This document shows positions 26,001-34,699 of a stretch of DNA of 64,000 nt, piece by piece. Numbering within the stretch: position 1 is the stretch's first letter; each line of letters opens with the position of its first letter. The translations under genes and the position numbers were made by a program. The DNA comes from Mactromeris polynyma (Eukaryota; Mollusca; Bivalvia; Venerida; Mactridae): assembly GCA_032209605.1 (NCBI GenBank), contig JASFXZ010000007.1:22070264-22134263 (forward strand), in the 5' to 3' direction. Under the pieces are notes generated by a model that was not told the origin of the DNA, did no database searches, and saw nothing but the letters and a program-made list of their open reading frames with translations.

Positions 26001-27076
26001 TTGCTCCAGCCGAACCATCAAAACCTACTGTTGTTGGTGTACATTCTACCCACATCCATGGACATTAAGAATGATTCTGAACAGTCCAAGCCCTCTAAGT
26101 TACTTTGTGACAGTGTGAAACTGTGTTATTCAAAATTGCAATGCAAGCGAAGGTGCTTAAAAAACTAACACATATATATATATATGTTATACATACATAC
26201 GTTTTATTTTTCAATATATCTGTAAGCCTGAGGCCAGTAAGATAGAAACATATCAATACACAACATAGTAGCAAAATGTGAAAACAGCAAAGTATATCAA
26301 TACAATCACGGACCTATAAACATGTATATAGGTCCATGATACAATTTGTTATACATATCATACAGCAGACAATACTTCTCAAATTAAAGTTATAGAATAT
26401 GATCGAAAGCTTTGTTTTATTTTTGTATATTTAGTTTGTAAATATGTGAAGAGGCCAATACTCTAAAACTGGGGTAAGGACGGCGGGGACATATCATAAT
26501 AGAAAAAGAGGTACCATAAATAATAACATAAATTTCATGACTGAAGCCTCCCATTCCTAATGCAATTTAATTTAAAATACAGGATTCATCGAATTATTTA
26601 TATAATCTGGAACACACAATAAATAATATATACGGTCCCTGGTATCATACACGACTTCATTTATTTACATATATCACAGTTCTCGTTACTAAAACGAAGA
26701 GCCTCAATCCAGTTGACATCCGAAAGGCCATAAATGCGATAATGATGCAAGACTCGTGGTGAGCGCACGAATAGTGTATCACACCCGATACGAATGTTTT
26801 GGCAGTCCATTTGGCCTTCAGTAGAAATAACCGTAACACTTTGAAAATTGTTGGTCGTCAAATAACACGATAATGTAAAACATCATATAATAAAAATAGG
26901 TTAGTCACAACTAAACAGCATGGCAAGCATTGCCTAGCGCAAATCGAACATCGAAATCGACTTCTAAGCGATAAAAAATATAATCGAAGTCAAGTAACAT
27001 AAGATCAAAATCAAACAATACAAAAACTTACCAAAAGATCAACTTTTTGAGCCTGGTCATCTTTGTTGTCACCCAT
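8033..27076 (-). CDS. Small unrecognised spliced protein, three exons (about 75 aa)
   Basis: Three minus-strand exons join in one frame. Exon 1 is 27,076-27,032: ATG, 15 codons, MGDNKDDQAQKVDLL, donor GTAAGT. Exon 2 is 19,417-19,349: acceptor TTAG, 23 codons containing MSKFEGVATRDITDA, donor GTAAGT. Exon 3 starts at 8,141 after acceptor tttttcag and encodes RGTEKYSDSERKDDRNKYG and then WYKESETKGLYPMEDEV, with TAG at 8,033-8,035. All junctions are phase 0. The product is very hydrophilic, with no signal peptide, membrane segment or cysteine. I do not recognise the family. The final GTATAG could alternatively be read as a donor followed by further exons to the left. Intermediate exons could also exist inside the introns of about 7.6 and 11.2 kb. 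What is seen is consistent phase and strong splice sites; the gene model itself is inference. Confidence 0.55.
9262..9475. repeat. Dispersed repeat, copy 2
   Basis: Direct-orientation relative of 4,806-5,030, sharing gggccccatttcc and cccctatcaaaaggacc. No coding potential was seen. Confidence 0.7.
11793..11844. repeat. Two-copy 26-bp tandem duplication
   Basis: The block ctgggtaagcatagttctga plus cactta occurs twice, head to tail, with perfect identity. Confidence 0.85.
12458..12580 (+). repeat. 21-bp minisatellite, six copies, codon-periodic
   Basis: The unit atggatttcaccaacagtat plus c begins at 12,458, 12,479, 12,500, 12,521, 12,542 and 12,563; the last copy is truncated. Because 21 is a multiple of three, one frame reads MDFTNSI repeatedly within a 60-codon open frame (12,428-12,610). 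Nothing else suggests it is translated. Confidence 0.85.
13204..13291. repeat. Two-copy 47-bp tandem duplication
   Basis: A block starting caaagttcaccytggttaca is repeated once with a 47-bp period and about one mismatch. Confidence 0.85.
14173..14616 (-). CDS. Doubtful 147-codon minus-strand frame
   Basis: This frame has a composition that could be coding in its middle part (for example LYTVLCNCKEWQEYLSTPF, then EYEEAGIDITKKMLQIFHYY). It lies inside the presumed intron of the small minus-strand gene and on the same strand. A possible acceptor (gtttgacag) precedes part of it, but the phase does not agree with exon 2. I recognise no family. It could be a stray exon, a retro-copy fragment or chance. 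Confidence 0.2.
   Translation of the reverse strand: MIYRMKVNICSSSVYTGSYPVVYSACFHCFMSVFDSNLAGRLYTVLCNCKEWQEYLSTPFHGGLPEYEEAGIDITKKMLQIFHYYGPDMNSSMKCCGIYILIVPCLVLIYRMRHVSGVLKFRIIWIKRLRVTLDQVNLIIGGLGVGG
14836..15019. mobile_element. MITE with 'aaagaccacctc' termini (full length)
   Basis: The left end tacaattaaacctcagttaa (then agaccacctc) is inverted at the right end, where ggtggtcttattattgaggt runs into tttattgta. Flanking TA is compatible with a Tc1/mariner-pogo type TA target site. Relatives lie near 31.2, 37.8, 55.2 and 58.2 kb. Confidence 0.65.
17235..18051. mobile_element. Possible non-autonomous TIR element (about 820 bp)
   Basis: The sequence cagtcatggcgaat at 17,235-17,248 recurs inverted at 18,038-18,051. 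The interior has no transposase frame. No clear target-site duplication was found, so the call is tentative. Confidence 0.35.
18845..19300 (-). pseudogene. LINE 3' end: C-terminal remnant and 3' tail
   Basis: On the minus strand, a frame near 19,297-19,106 reads PFTVQHFLVDCVDLQPVRSQ and continues to IKEIGFYNKL. This matches the C-terminal Cys/His-type region of mollusc LINE polyproteins of jockey/I-like type. It is followed by a 3' region containing gcgctaaatgaccgaagctg and a short (aaat)n tail at about 18,843-18,872, the expected end of an inserted LINE. It is 5'-truncated. Confidence 0.7.
22600..22745. repeat. Dispersed repeat related to 41.1 kb
   Basis: The stretch gtctctgtggagaggcattg followed by a gcattccctgtaccaactta-like block matches 41,085-41,160. 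A shorter piece occurs at about 44,983-45,015. Class unknown. Confidence 0.55.
23393..23570 (+). mobile_element. SINE fragment
   Basis: The block around tgtttgtcctcaccctctga, and the spacing to a gaagaacaggt-like motif, match the body of the SINE at 7.7 kb. The tRNA head is missing or degraded. Confidence 0.45.
24135..24270. repeat. 37-bp minisatellite, about four copies
   Basis: Units beginning atgcatcaagatgtccttat start at 24,135, 24,172, 24,209 and 24,246. The first three are nearly identical and the last is diverged at its end. Confidence 0.9.
25735..26020 (+). pseudogene. hAT transposase C-terminal remnant
   Basis: The frame 25,735-25,941 ends in FATLANLVQKYLSVPAMSVP followed by AIRVCF. 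This is the hAT dimerisation-domain pattern (F..LA.L..KYL.VPA.SVPSER.F) with substitutions and a stop right after the F. Homology to the expected 'S.AG' continuation (FSLAGLI) resumes in the +1 frame. Catalytic regions are absent, so this is a relic. Confidence 0.5.
26307..26339. repeat. Short palindrome, 'atcacggac' family
   Basis: The stem tcacggacctata pairs with tataggtccatga with one mismatch around a short loop. It resembles the hairpins at 27.24 and 27.41 kb. Confidence 0.6.
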
Positions 27077-27130
27077 TTCCAGGACAGCACCCAAATATGG
27101 ACTTCACTGTTTACAAAACAGACGAGTCTA
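27077..27130 (-). promoter_or_regulatory. 5' leader of the small minus-strand gene
   Basis: The bases before the ATG at 27,076 on the minus strand (gtgctgtcctggaa then ATGG) form a less AT-rich island with an acceptable start context. A short GC-richer stretch (gcatgcgcgggttttgctgg on the plus strand, 27,143-27,162) lies just upstream and could be promoter. This is inferred from position only. Confidence 0.3.
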
Positions 27131-27234
27131 GTAGTCAGTGTGCATGCGCGGGTTTTGCTGGCTGAGTTCAGATTTACAGTGCAACAAAATCAGTTGCGAA
27201 TATCTAAATAGTGTGTTGTTTGCAAATCTATTAT

Positions 27235-27284
27235 CACGGACATATAAACCATGGTTATATATATATGGTTTATATGTCCGTGCT
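27235..27284. repeat. Perfect 18-bp-stem palindrome
   Basis: The arm cacggacatataaaccat pairs perfectly with atggtttatatgtccgtg around a ggttatatatat loop. It shares its outer bases with two other hairpins within 1.2 kb. Confidence 0.85.
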
Positions 27285-27410
27285 ATTATTGAGAATATTT
27301 TCAGATTCATTTAGAATGCAGCATGTACTGCGATAATAGTGAATGACTTGTTTAAATTCAAATATCTCGGTATCGGCCAAACTCGCCCCCAGTCAACTCG
27401 GACTCGTTTT

Positions 27411-27450
27411 TATCACGGACGTATATACGTTCTATATGTTTGTGTTTTGA
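27411..27450. repeat. Imperfect hairpin, same family
   Basis: The sequence tatcacggacgtatatacgt followed by a degenerate return arm ending ttttgata lies between two copies of an aactcg-rich stretch. This suggests insertion into a pre-existing repeat. Confidence 0.5.
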
Positions 27451-27534
27451 TAACTCGTCTCAACATGAAACGTGTTTCGGTTAACTCGTCCCCCATGAAA
27501 AATTCGGTCAACTCGCCCCCTTAATTTATTTTTC

Positions 27535-28250
27535 TCTAACAATGTATTCGTTGTAATTCAAAAACAATAACGATCGACATTTGAACATTGTGTAATATAG
27601 AGCTACAGTTAGTCATATGTTGATAAAACATGCAATATTTTTATACCGATATGCTGATGTTTGTCATTCGGTTCCATGTGAAATTATTTGAAAATTTCAA
27701 GTTGATATCTTGCATATTAACAGAGTTATGACAATTTTGTTGTTTCTAAGTAATAAACCAACAAAACATATTTAACTTCATAGTTGCTTATTTGTATACC
27801 AAATGTTTTTTATGGACATTTAACGGTAGAATAACAACTGACATTTTTGTGGTTGCTTAGCAACCAAGATAAAATAAAATTTTGACAAAATTGCCATAGA
27901 TCTATATTTACTTGAAACAGCATTGCAGGTCAAGTCAAGAACATACTAAACAAATGTTATATAGTGTATTGACATGGTGGAGTGTATATTTCAGGTGTTT
28001 TCTGCAGAAATGAAATCAAGATTACAACTTTACAAGCAATTATATTTGCTAGTTTTCACTCGCTTATAAATGATTGCATTAAGAATGCGCTGGTATGTTG
28101 TGCAAAATCATACTTATTGAAGTGTCTTATGCATATATGTAAAAAAATAATTATAGCATCCACACCACACACTGACCAGAAAACATATGTTTTCATTTGT
28201 TGCTAAGCAACTATAACATTTAAAAGTAAGCATTCACAGAAAAACAATAG
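27535..28250. other. Gene-free stretch with two X-box-like palindromes
   Basis: The sequence ggttgcttagcaacc at 27,851-27,865 is a perfect palindrome around one base, and gttgctaagcaac occurs at about 28,199-28,211. Both resemble the RFX X-box (GTTGCC..GGCAAC type). No gene start is evident beside them, so function is unknown. Confidence 0.4.
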
Positions 28251-28529
28251 GTATGTTGTAGGGGATGGGATGAATTGCTTTATATTAATCCAATCCAAAC
28301 GTCTTCTTATGGACAACAATTTGGAAGAAAAAATACCATTTAGGTCTTTGATACTATGTTCAAACAATAGTTAGATGGTATATGTAAACGAGTTTCTGAT
28401 GTAACCAGACGGATAATGTACTTCTGTCCATTGTTATGAGCACATCACATCATCTTGCACATATATGACTATTGCGTGAAACTTTAATACCATATGTGTG
28501 TTTACATACATCTCACCATTTTTATTAGC

Positions 28530-29240
28530 GTAAGCATCCATCATACATAAAAAAGCAGCAAAATTATTCTACATAAACCTCAAATAACACCATCACGACC
28601 CTTATTCATTGAATTTGGGTGGCTATCATTTGAAAATAGATGTAAATTTCTCTCAGCAGCTATAAATTCTCACATAATAAAATGCCCACTTACTTTCATG
28701 ATATAATTTCTTTCACCCACAATTCTACATACTCATTAAGATCCACCACCCACAATGACATTATAGCACCATTTTCCTTTAAATCAAATTATGGTAAAGA
28801 CACATTCTCTTTTTATGCTCGTGAGGTATGGAATTCTATTCCTGTAAATATACGTTGTCTGTCTAATACAGAAACATTTAAAAATAATTATAGGAACTAT
28901 TTATGCTTAATCAATGATATCAATATTTATCCATTCTTGTATGTATGTGTCTAATGTGAGGTGTCTGTTGTTGTTTTATTTCAATTTTTATTTTCATATC
29001 ATCTTAACTTTTGTAGTTTTAATAGTCTCATTTACATCCTGATGTTAATACACGATGTACTTATACAATTTATTGTGTGTGCGTGTGTAAATGCTTGCGT
29101 GTTTGTGCGTGTGGTTGTGAATTCTTGTTTGTTTGTGCGTGTTTATCTTGTTTAATAGAAGGCCATATTGAAAATAATATGTACAATTTATTGTTAACCT
29201 TAATATGTTACCTTCTGAAAATAAAGAATTTATTATTATT
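28530..29240 (+). pseudogene. LINE (CR1/jockey-like) 3' end fragment
   Basis: The frame 28,682-28,954 reads MPTYFHDIISFTHNSTYSLR, then FKSNYGKDTFSFYAREVWNS and IP. This is the typical C-terminus of CR1-like LINE reverse transcriptases (parallel-strand 'K.FS..A..WNSLP'). The preceding PSRPLFIEFGWLSFENRCKF can be read in an adjacent frame, so it is frameshifted. A GT-rich 3' segment and poly-A-like end follow near 29,220. Confidence 0.75.
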
Positions 29241-29564
29241 AGTTGTTATTTTCATTGCCGCAAAAAATCAGAAATCGCGCGACTCAGTTCAGTGACGTAA
29301 GATTTAAGTACATGTAGAATGTACATTAAACTGATTGAAATCAGCTTTGATTGATTATTTTCCTGTGCATAACGGATATACGTATACATTGTATATTTTT
29401 CTTGTTAAATTTCGGTCATTGACGTATGCAATATTCGTATAGTTTATATTTAGATATCGTTTAGCTATTTGTCTGTAAGTCGGTGAATAATTATCTAGAA
29501 TAATCGATTGCTTGCCTAGTGTACTTTGCGTCGTATACACAGTAACCGTTTCAGAGCGACCCTC

Positions 29565-30963
29565 CCTTGAACAACCTCTCTCTTTACCAACATTACCTAT
29601 ATCCCCTAGCAACACATTTTATTATCTAATTAACCTCTATAGAGCAACAACCTCTCTCTTTACCAACATTACCTACATCCCCGTAGCAACATATTTTATT
29701 ATCTAATTAACCTCTATAGAGCAACAACCTCTCTCTTTACCAACATTACCTACATCCCCGTAGCAACATATTTTATTATCTAATTAACCTTTATAGAGCA
29801 ACAACCTCTCTCTTTACCAACATTACCTACACCCCCGTAGCAACATATTGTATTATCTAATTAACCTTTATAGAGCAACAACCTCTCTCTTTACCAACAT
29901 TACCTACATCCCCGTAGCAACATATTTTTTATCGAATTAACCTCTATAGAGCAACAACCTCTCTCTTTACCAACATTACCTACATCCCCGTAGCAACATA
30001 TTTTATTATCTAATTAACCTCTATAGAGCAACAACCTCTCTCTTTACCAACATAACCTACATCCCCGTAGCAACATATTTTATTATCTAATTAACCTTTA
30101 TAGAGCAACAACCTCTCTCTTTACCAACATTACCTACATCCCCGTAGCAACATATTTTATTATCTAATTAACCTCTATAGAGCAACAACCTCTCTCTTTA
30201 CCAACATTACCTACATCCCCGTAGCAACATATTTTATTATCGAATTAACCTCTATAGAGCAACAACCTCTCTCTTTACCAACATTACCTACATCCCCGTA
30301 GCAACATATTTTATTATCTAATTAACCTCTATAGAGCAACAACCTCTCTCTTTACCAACATTACCTACATCCCCGTAGCAACATATTTTTTATCGAATTA
30401 ACCTCTATAGAGCAACAACCTCTCTCTTTACCAACATTACCTACATCCCCGTAGCAACATATTTTATTATCTAATTAACCTCTATAGAGCAACAACCTCT
30501 CTCTTTACCAACATTACCTACATCCCCGTAGCAACATATTTTTTATCGAATTAACCTCTATAGAGCAACAACCTCTCTCTTTACCAACATTACCTACATC
30601 CCCGTAGCAACATATTTTTTATCGAATTAACCTCTATAGAGCAACAACCTCTCTCTTTACCAACATTACCTACATCCCCGTAGCAACATATTTTTTATCG
30701 AATTAACCTCTATAGAGCAACAACCTCTCTCTTTACCAACATTACCTACATCCCCGTAGCAACATATTTTATTATCTAATTAACCTTTATAGAGCAACAA
30801 CCTCTCTCTTTACCAACATTACCTACATCCCCGTAGCAACATATTTTATTATCTAATTAACCTTTATAGAGCAACAACCTCTCTCTTTACCAACATTACC
30901 TCCATCCCCGTAACAACATATTTTATTATCAAAGTAACCTTTATAGAGCAACAACCTCTCTCA
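29565..30963. repeat. 77-bp satellite array, about 18 copies
   Basis: The unit runs from acctctatagagcaacaacc through tttaccaacattacctacat to ccccgtagcaacatatttta and an AT-rich end. Copies are nearly identical. Two subtypes alternate, ending attatctaatta or tttatcgaatta. The first and last units are the most diverged. Just beyond the array, gttgctctggagag (about 30,981) is an inverted match to the unit's start, as if the array grew inside a MITE. Confidence 0.92.
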
Positions 30964-31196
30964 ATAATCTTCCAAAGACTGTTGCTCTGGAGAGTATAGT
31001 CTCTAACGAATGTTTTGCTATTCAAAGGGAGTCATGAACAATAAAACATTACAGACTAGAAATATACAACGATCCTACCATAAATATATAATATATGAAA
31101 ACAGGAATCTAAGCTATAAATTAAAAATAACACATTCCAACCCATGATACGCATCACAGACAAAAAAAACACTATCAAAATATTTCTTGATTAGTG

Positions 31197-31335
31197 TACA
31201 TTAAACCCATAATTAAAGACCACCTCGAAATAAAGACCATCTTATTAATAACGTCATATTTTCATCATTTTGGTCTTCCATATTATATAAACTGGATAAT
31301 CAGACCACCTCACTATTAAGTACGACTTCCTTCAC
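31197..31335. mobile_element. MITE fragment, 'aaagaccacc' family
   Basis: The left end gtacattaaacccataatta then aagaccacctc matches the full-length copy at 14.84 kb. The right terminus is degraded. Confidence 0.5.
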
Positions 31336-32003
31336 TGTTTCTCTGTACTTCATTTCGTACCTATAACGTATAAGACCATATATAGCTGCGCGTGTCCATA
31401 TAACAGGTTACCCATTTGTTATTGGTTATCAGTGAATACACTCATGCAATATCACGTGTTATTTAAGCTTTATATCAGTTAATTAATGCGCCTATTTTAT
31501 ATGAATGTATTCTTAGAAAAAGGAAATACACTGTTTATATATTACACATAGGCAAATTACCTGAGACAATCGAACGGTCCACAATGGTGAAACAGTGCGC
31601 TAACGGATAGTGTTTTTGTTCAACCATAAACTAATAAACACGTTATAATCTAGTACATTTAATATCCTGGCATGCATTTCATTATTGATTAATTTAACAG
31701 ACAGTTAGGACATTCATTATTATTGATTTATTTATTGAAGCTTTAAATAAGTTATCCTGTAAACATTTTTAGTATTTCTTATGTAGTGAATTATCATCTC
31801 TAAACTGTATTTGAAATGACAAAACTATAATTAAAACTATAAGACTTATTCAAAGTAAAAGTAGAAGTAGAGCAGAGAAAGTCGCATAAAATTACATGAT
31901 TCTAATTAATACTACGGGTAATACACGTACATTGCACTGTAGTATACTAGGATATGACAAGTAACCAATCACAAAAGGTCAAGGCCGAATGTACTTACAG
32001 CTG

Positions 32004-32141
32004 CCTGCGTTCAGTTATGGCTATTATCCCTATCGTTTCGAAACGTTTTGCAATTTGGTTCCCGTTTGCAGCCAATGTGATACGGTGGGCAAGGGATACA
32101 ACACAAAACGTTCGCCACTGATAGCCGTAACTGAACGCAGG
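32004..32141. mobile_element. 138-bp MITE with 20-bp TIRs, copy 1
   Basis: cctgcgttcagttatggcta at the left is inverted at the right (atagccgtaactgaacgcag). A possible 4-bp duplication gctg flanks it (32,000-32,003 and 32,142-32,145). A near-identical copy lies at 50,403-50,540. The centre contains the palindrome cgtttcgaaacg. Confidence 0.75.
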
Positions 32142-33166
32142 GCTGAAGTTCCGTCGGTATTGTTTCATGTGGTCATGGTCGTCTTGTGTGGAGTTGCCTA
32201 TTATTTCATACAGCTTTGAGGATTTAGAAATTAAATTCCATACAAATATCGTCATTTACTTTCTTCAATAACTCAAGGCTGTAATACTGCTTAAATTTCT
32301 ATTTGGATGTTTTGCATGTTAAAATGCATACACGAGACGGTCATAAACTAGGTGGACATTTGTTCTTATAATACTGCAAAGAAAAATACAGTAATTTCAT
32401 TGGTTAAAGGCTCGCGTATAGGATTCTATATACACGGCGCTGACAGGGTATATGACGTTTTTTCCCTTCATGCGCCTCGTGACAATTTTCGCTGACAGCT
32501 CGACTCGAAAACTTTTATCTCTTGATATCCGCAAGTTACTAGAAATTGACAATTGATATTCACACGGGTTATATGGCACACAAACTGGTTATATTCCCCC
32601 ATATACCCTGTCAACAACCTGTATAACTAATAATATATTGCATAATATCTCAGTAAGAATAAAAAAAAATTATTTGCACGGATATATTAAACCTTGACAG
32701 ACTTAATGCACCAATTATGTTAAATCGGACGACGCGTTGTATGAAAATCGGTTACTTATACAGTGTATGTATACCTGGTAATATGGACTCAACATATGAA
32801 GAACACTGCGCAGTAATGAGATTTCTTGAAGAAGGGAAACGCTGTTTGGCCTGGGCGTTAGCCCAATGCCATAGTATCTATGCTACATTGCAGTTAAATA
32901 CTCGGGGAGTTAGTTGTTCAGCACATGCCACTTTACATCGCATAATAAAAAAGTTGAACAGTGTTAAAATATATTAGAAAATCATATTGAGTCAATATTT
33001 ACGAATTTCTAATCCTTTAATTATAGCACATTGGTTTATACATGTGTATATTTTTCATTCCGATACAATGAAATTCATGCGTGGTTGTTAGCCTCTACTA
33101 CGATTTCATTCATGAAAATAGCTCGCCGTATATTGCGCAGACGACTCTACGATGGAATTCATTCAT

Positions 33167-33756
33167 AATCAAAGCGCTGAAGGCCCGGGGCTGCAGATAG
33201 CTGAATTGTGGATTTGCTTGCCCTGTGTACATCTAGTAACTTGTTTGTAAAATAATTATCATATTGACTACTGTATTTCCATATTATTATTAATATTGAG
33301 TTACCAGTATTTTTCCATTAGTTATTTTGTGCAATTACTATACACAGGAGTATGTCTAGGTAGTGTTAGAAAGAAAAATGTCCGATTAGCATGCATCCAA
33401 TTCTCACTAATAAACCTTGATAAATGGAGATAATCAAACGGAAACTTGAACATTGAAACTATTAGCAATACCGGATACATGTGTGACTGCTTGTCATCAT
33501 TTTTGTTTCTTCAAATTGCCAACTTTCTGGACATATTAATCAGGGTTAGGGTTATCACTGATGCACAAGATATACCGACTTGTATAGTTATTAAACAAAA
33601 TAACTAATGGAAAAAATACTGGTAACTTAATATAGAAATACAGTAGTTAATATGATAATTTGTTTACAAACAAGTAACTAGATGTACACAGGGCAAGCGA
33701 ATCCACAATTCAGCTATCTGCAGCCCAAGGCCTTCAGCACTAACAGCGCTTTGATT
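33167..33756. mobile_element. Long-TIR (foldback) element, about 590 bp
   Basis: Bases 33,167-33,346 are inverted at 33,574-33,756 with high identity; the outermost match is aatcaaagcgct/agcgctttgatt. The spacer of about 230 bp has no coding frame. No target-site duplication is obvious. It sits just upstream of a mariner remnant, but the link is unproven. Confidence 0.75.
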
Positions 33757-33979
33757 TTTAATTTGAATCGACTTCAGAATAGGGTTAGGGATGCATGTCA
33801 CGTAGAGCGTTTTATTCCTGAGTATCTCGTTTTCGTGATGGTAGAAGCGACGTTAGAAATAGACAAAGCGGTAGGCGTCCAACTTCCATAGCCGCCCAAT
33901 AAATTGTAAACAATATCAAATCCCATATGAAAGACTTTGCCAGAAGGTGCTTATAGATTAAGTATCTCAAAGTGATCGG

Positions 33980-34640
33980 TATTTAAGATTGTGCGGGACA
34001 GCTTGGGCTTGCGCAAGGTTAGTGCTAGAACAGTTGTCGTCAACAGACCAAAAGTTGAACTGCAAGGCCATTTGTAAAAACCGTCTGGCTCGTCATAAGA
34101 CTGAGGGAGATGGATTTCTACGCCATATTGTGACAGGGTGTGAATAAGGAATCATCACTTTGAACCGGAATCCAAGGTGCAGTCTAAACAGTGGGTAAGA
34201 GCTAGTTTCCCACCCTCTAAGAAGTTCAAACAGTCGTCTTCGGATGGAAACAATCATGTCCTTCACTTTTTGGAATTATAAGAGCATTATATTGACCCAC
34301 TATGTTCTAAAAGGTCACACCGTTACTGCAAATTACTATTCTGGTGTAGTTTTGCCAAAATTGAATGCAAATGTGCGTGAACTGAGACCGAGACTTCGGA
34401 TGGAGAATGTGGTTCCTTTGCACGATAATGTCCCAGCATAAACCGCCACCAAAACAAAGGACTTGTTGACGACCTTCTATTGGACGGACAACTCTACAAA
34501 AGCCTGACCTTGCTCCCAGTGACTTTTGTTTCCAGAATTGAAGAAAATTTATGCTGGAAAAAATTATGCCAAATATGATTTTGGCTGTAAATCAATACCT
34601 CCGACATATGTAAGCCTGCATCTTGGTTCACTTCAAGGGA
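33980..34640 (+). pseudogene. mariner (Tc1/mariner) transposase remnant
   Basis: In shifting frames the plus strand gives LGLRKVSAR, then AICKNRLARHKTEGDGFLRH followed by IVTG, the HHFEPES block, and KGHTVTANYYSGVV. It then gives LHDNVPA in place of the HDNA.PH catalytic block. This is the order of mariner transposases. At least two frameshifts, stops and a lost catalytic context (IVTGCE for IVTGDE) show it is dead. The N-terminal helix-turn-helix part is not recognisable. Confidence 0.8.
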
Positions 34641-34699
34641 ATCATGAAACCCACACACTGCTGGCACAAGTAATTATAGTCAAAGAGGGAGAACACATT

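Larger units (their letters stand above)
19418..27031. other. Long intron with repeats, no clear exon
   Basis: This is the presumed intron 1 of the small minus-strand gene. It contains a dispersed repeat (22,600-22,745), a SINE fragment (23,393-23,570), a 37-bp minisatellite (24,135-24,270), a hAT transposase remnant (25,735-26,020) and a small palindrome at 26,307. Otherwise it is featureless AT-rich sequence. Confidence 0.5.

Noticed and set aside
29565..30963. Possible CRISPR-like array because of regular repeats
   Set aside because: Units are contiguous with no unique spacers, and the surrounding DNA is eukaryotic. It is a satellite.
32717..32977. 86-codon plus-strand frame
   Set aside because: No recognisable motif, no splice support and composition like the surrounding non-coding DNA.
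33543..33560. Telomere-like gggttagggtta
   Set aside because: Fewer than three units, so chance occurrence.
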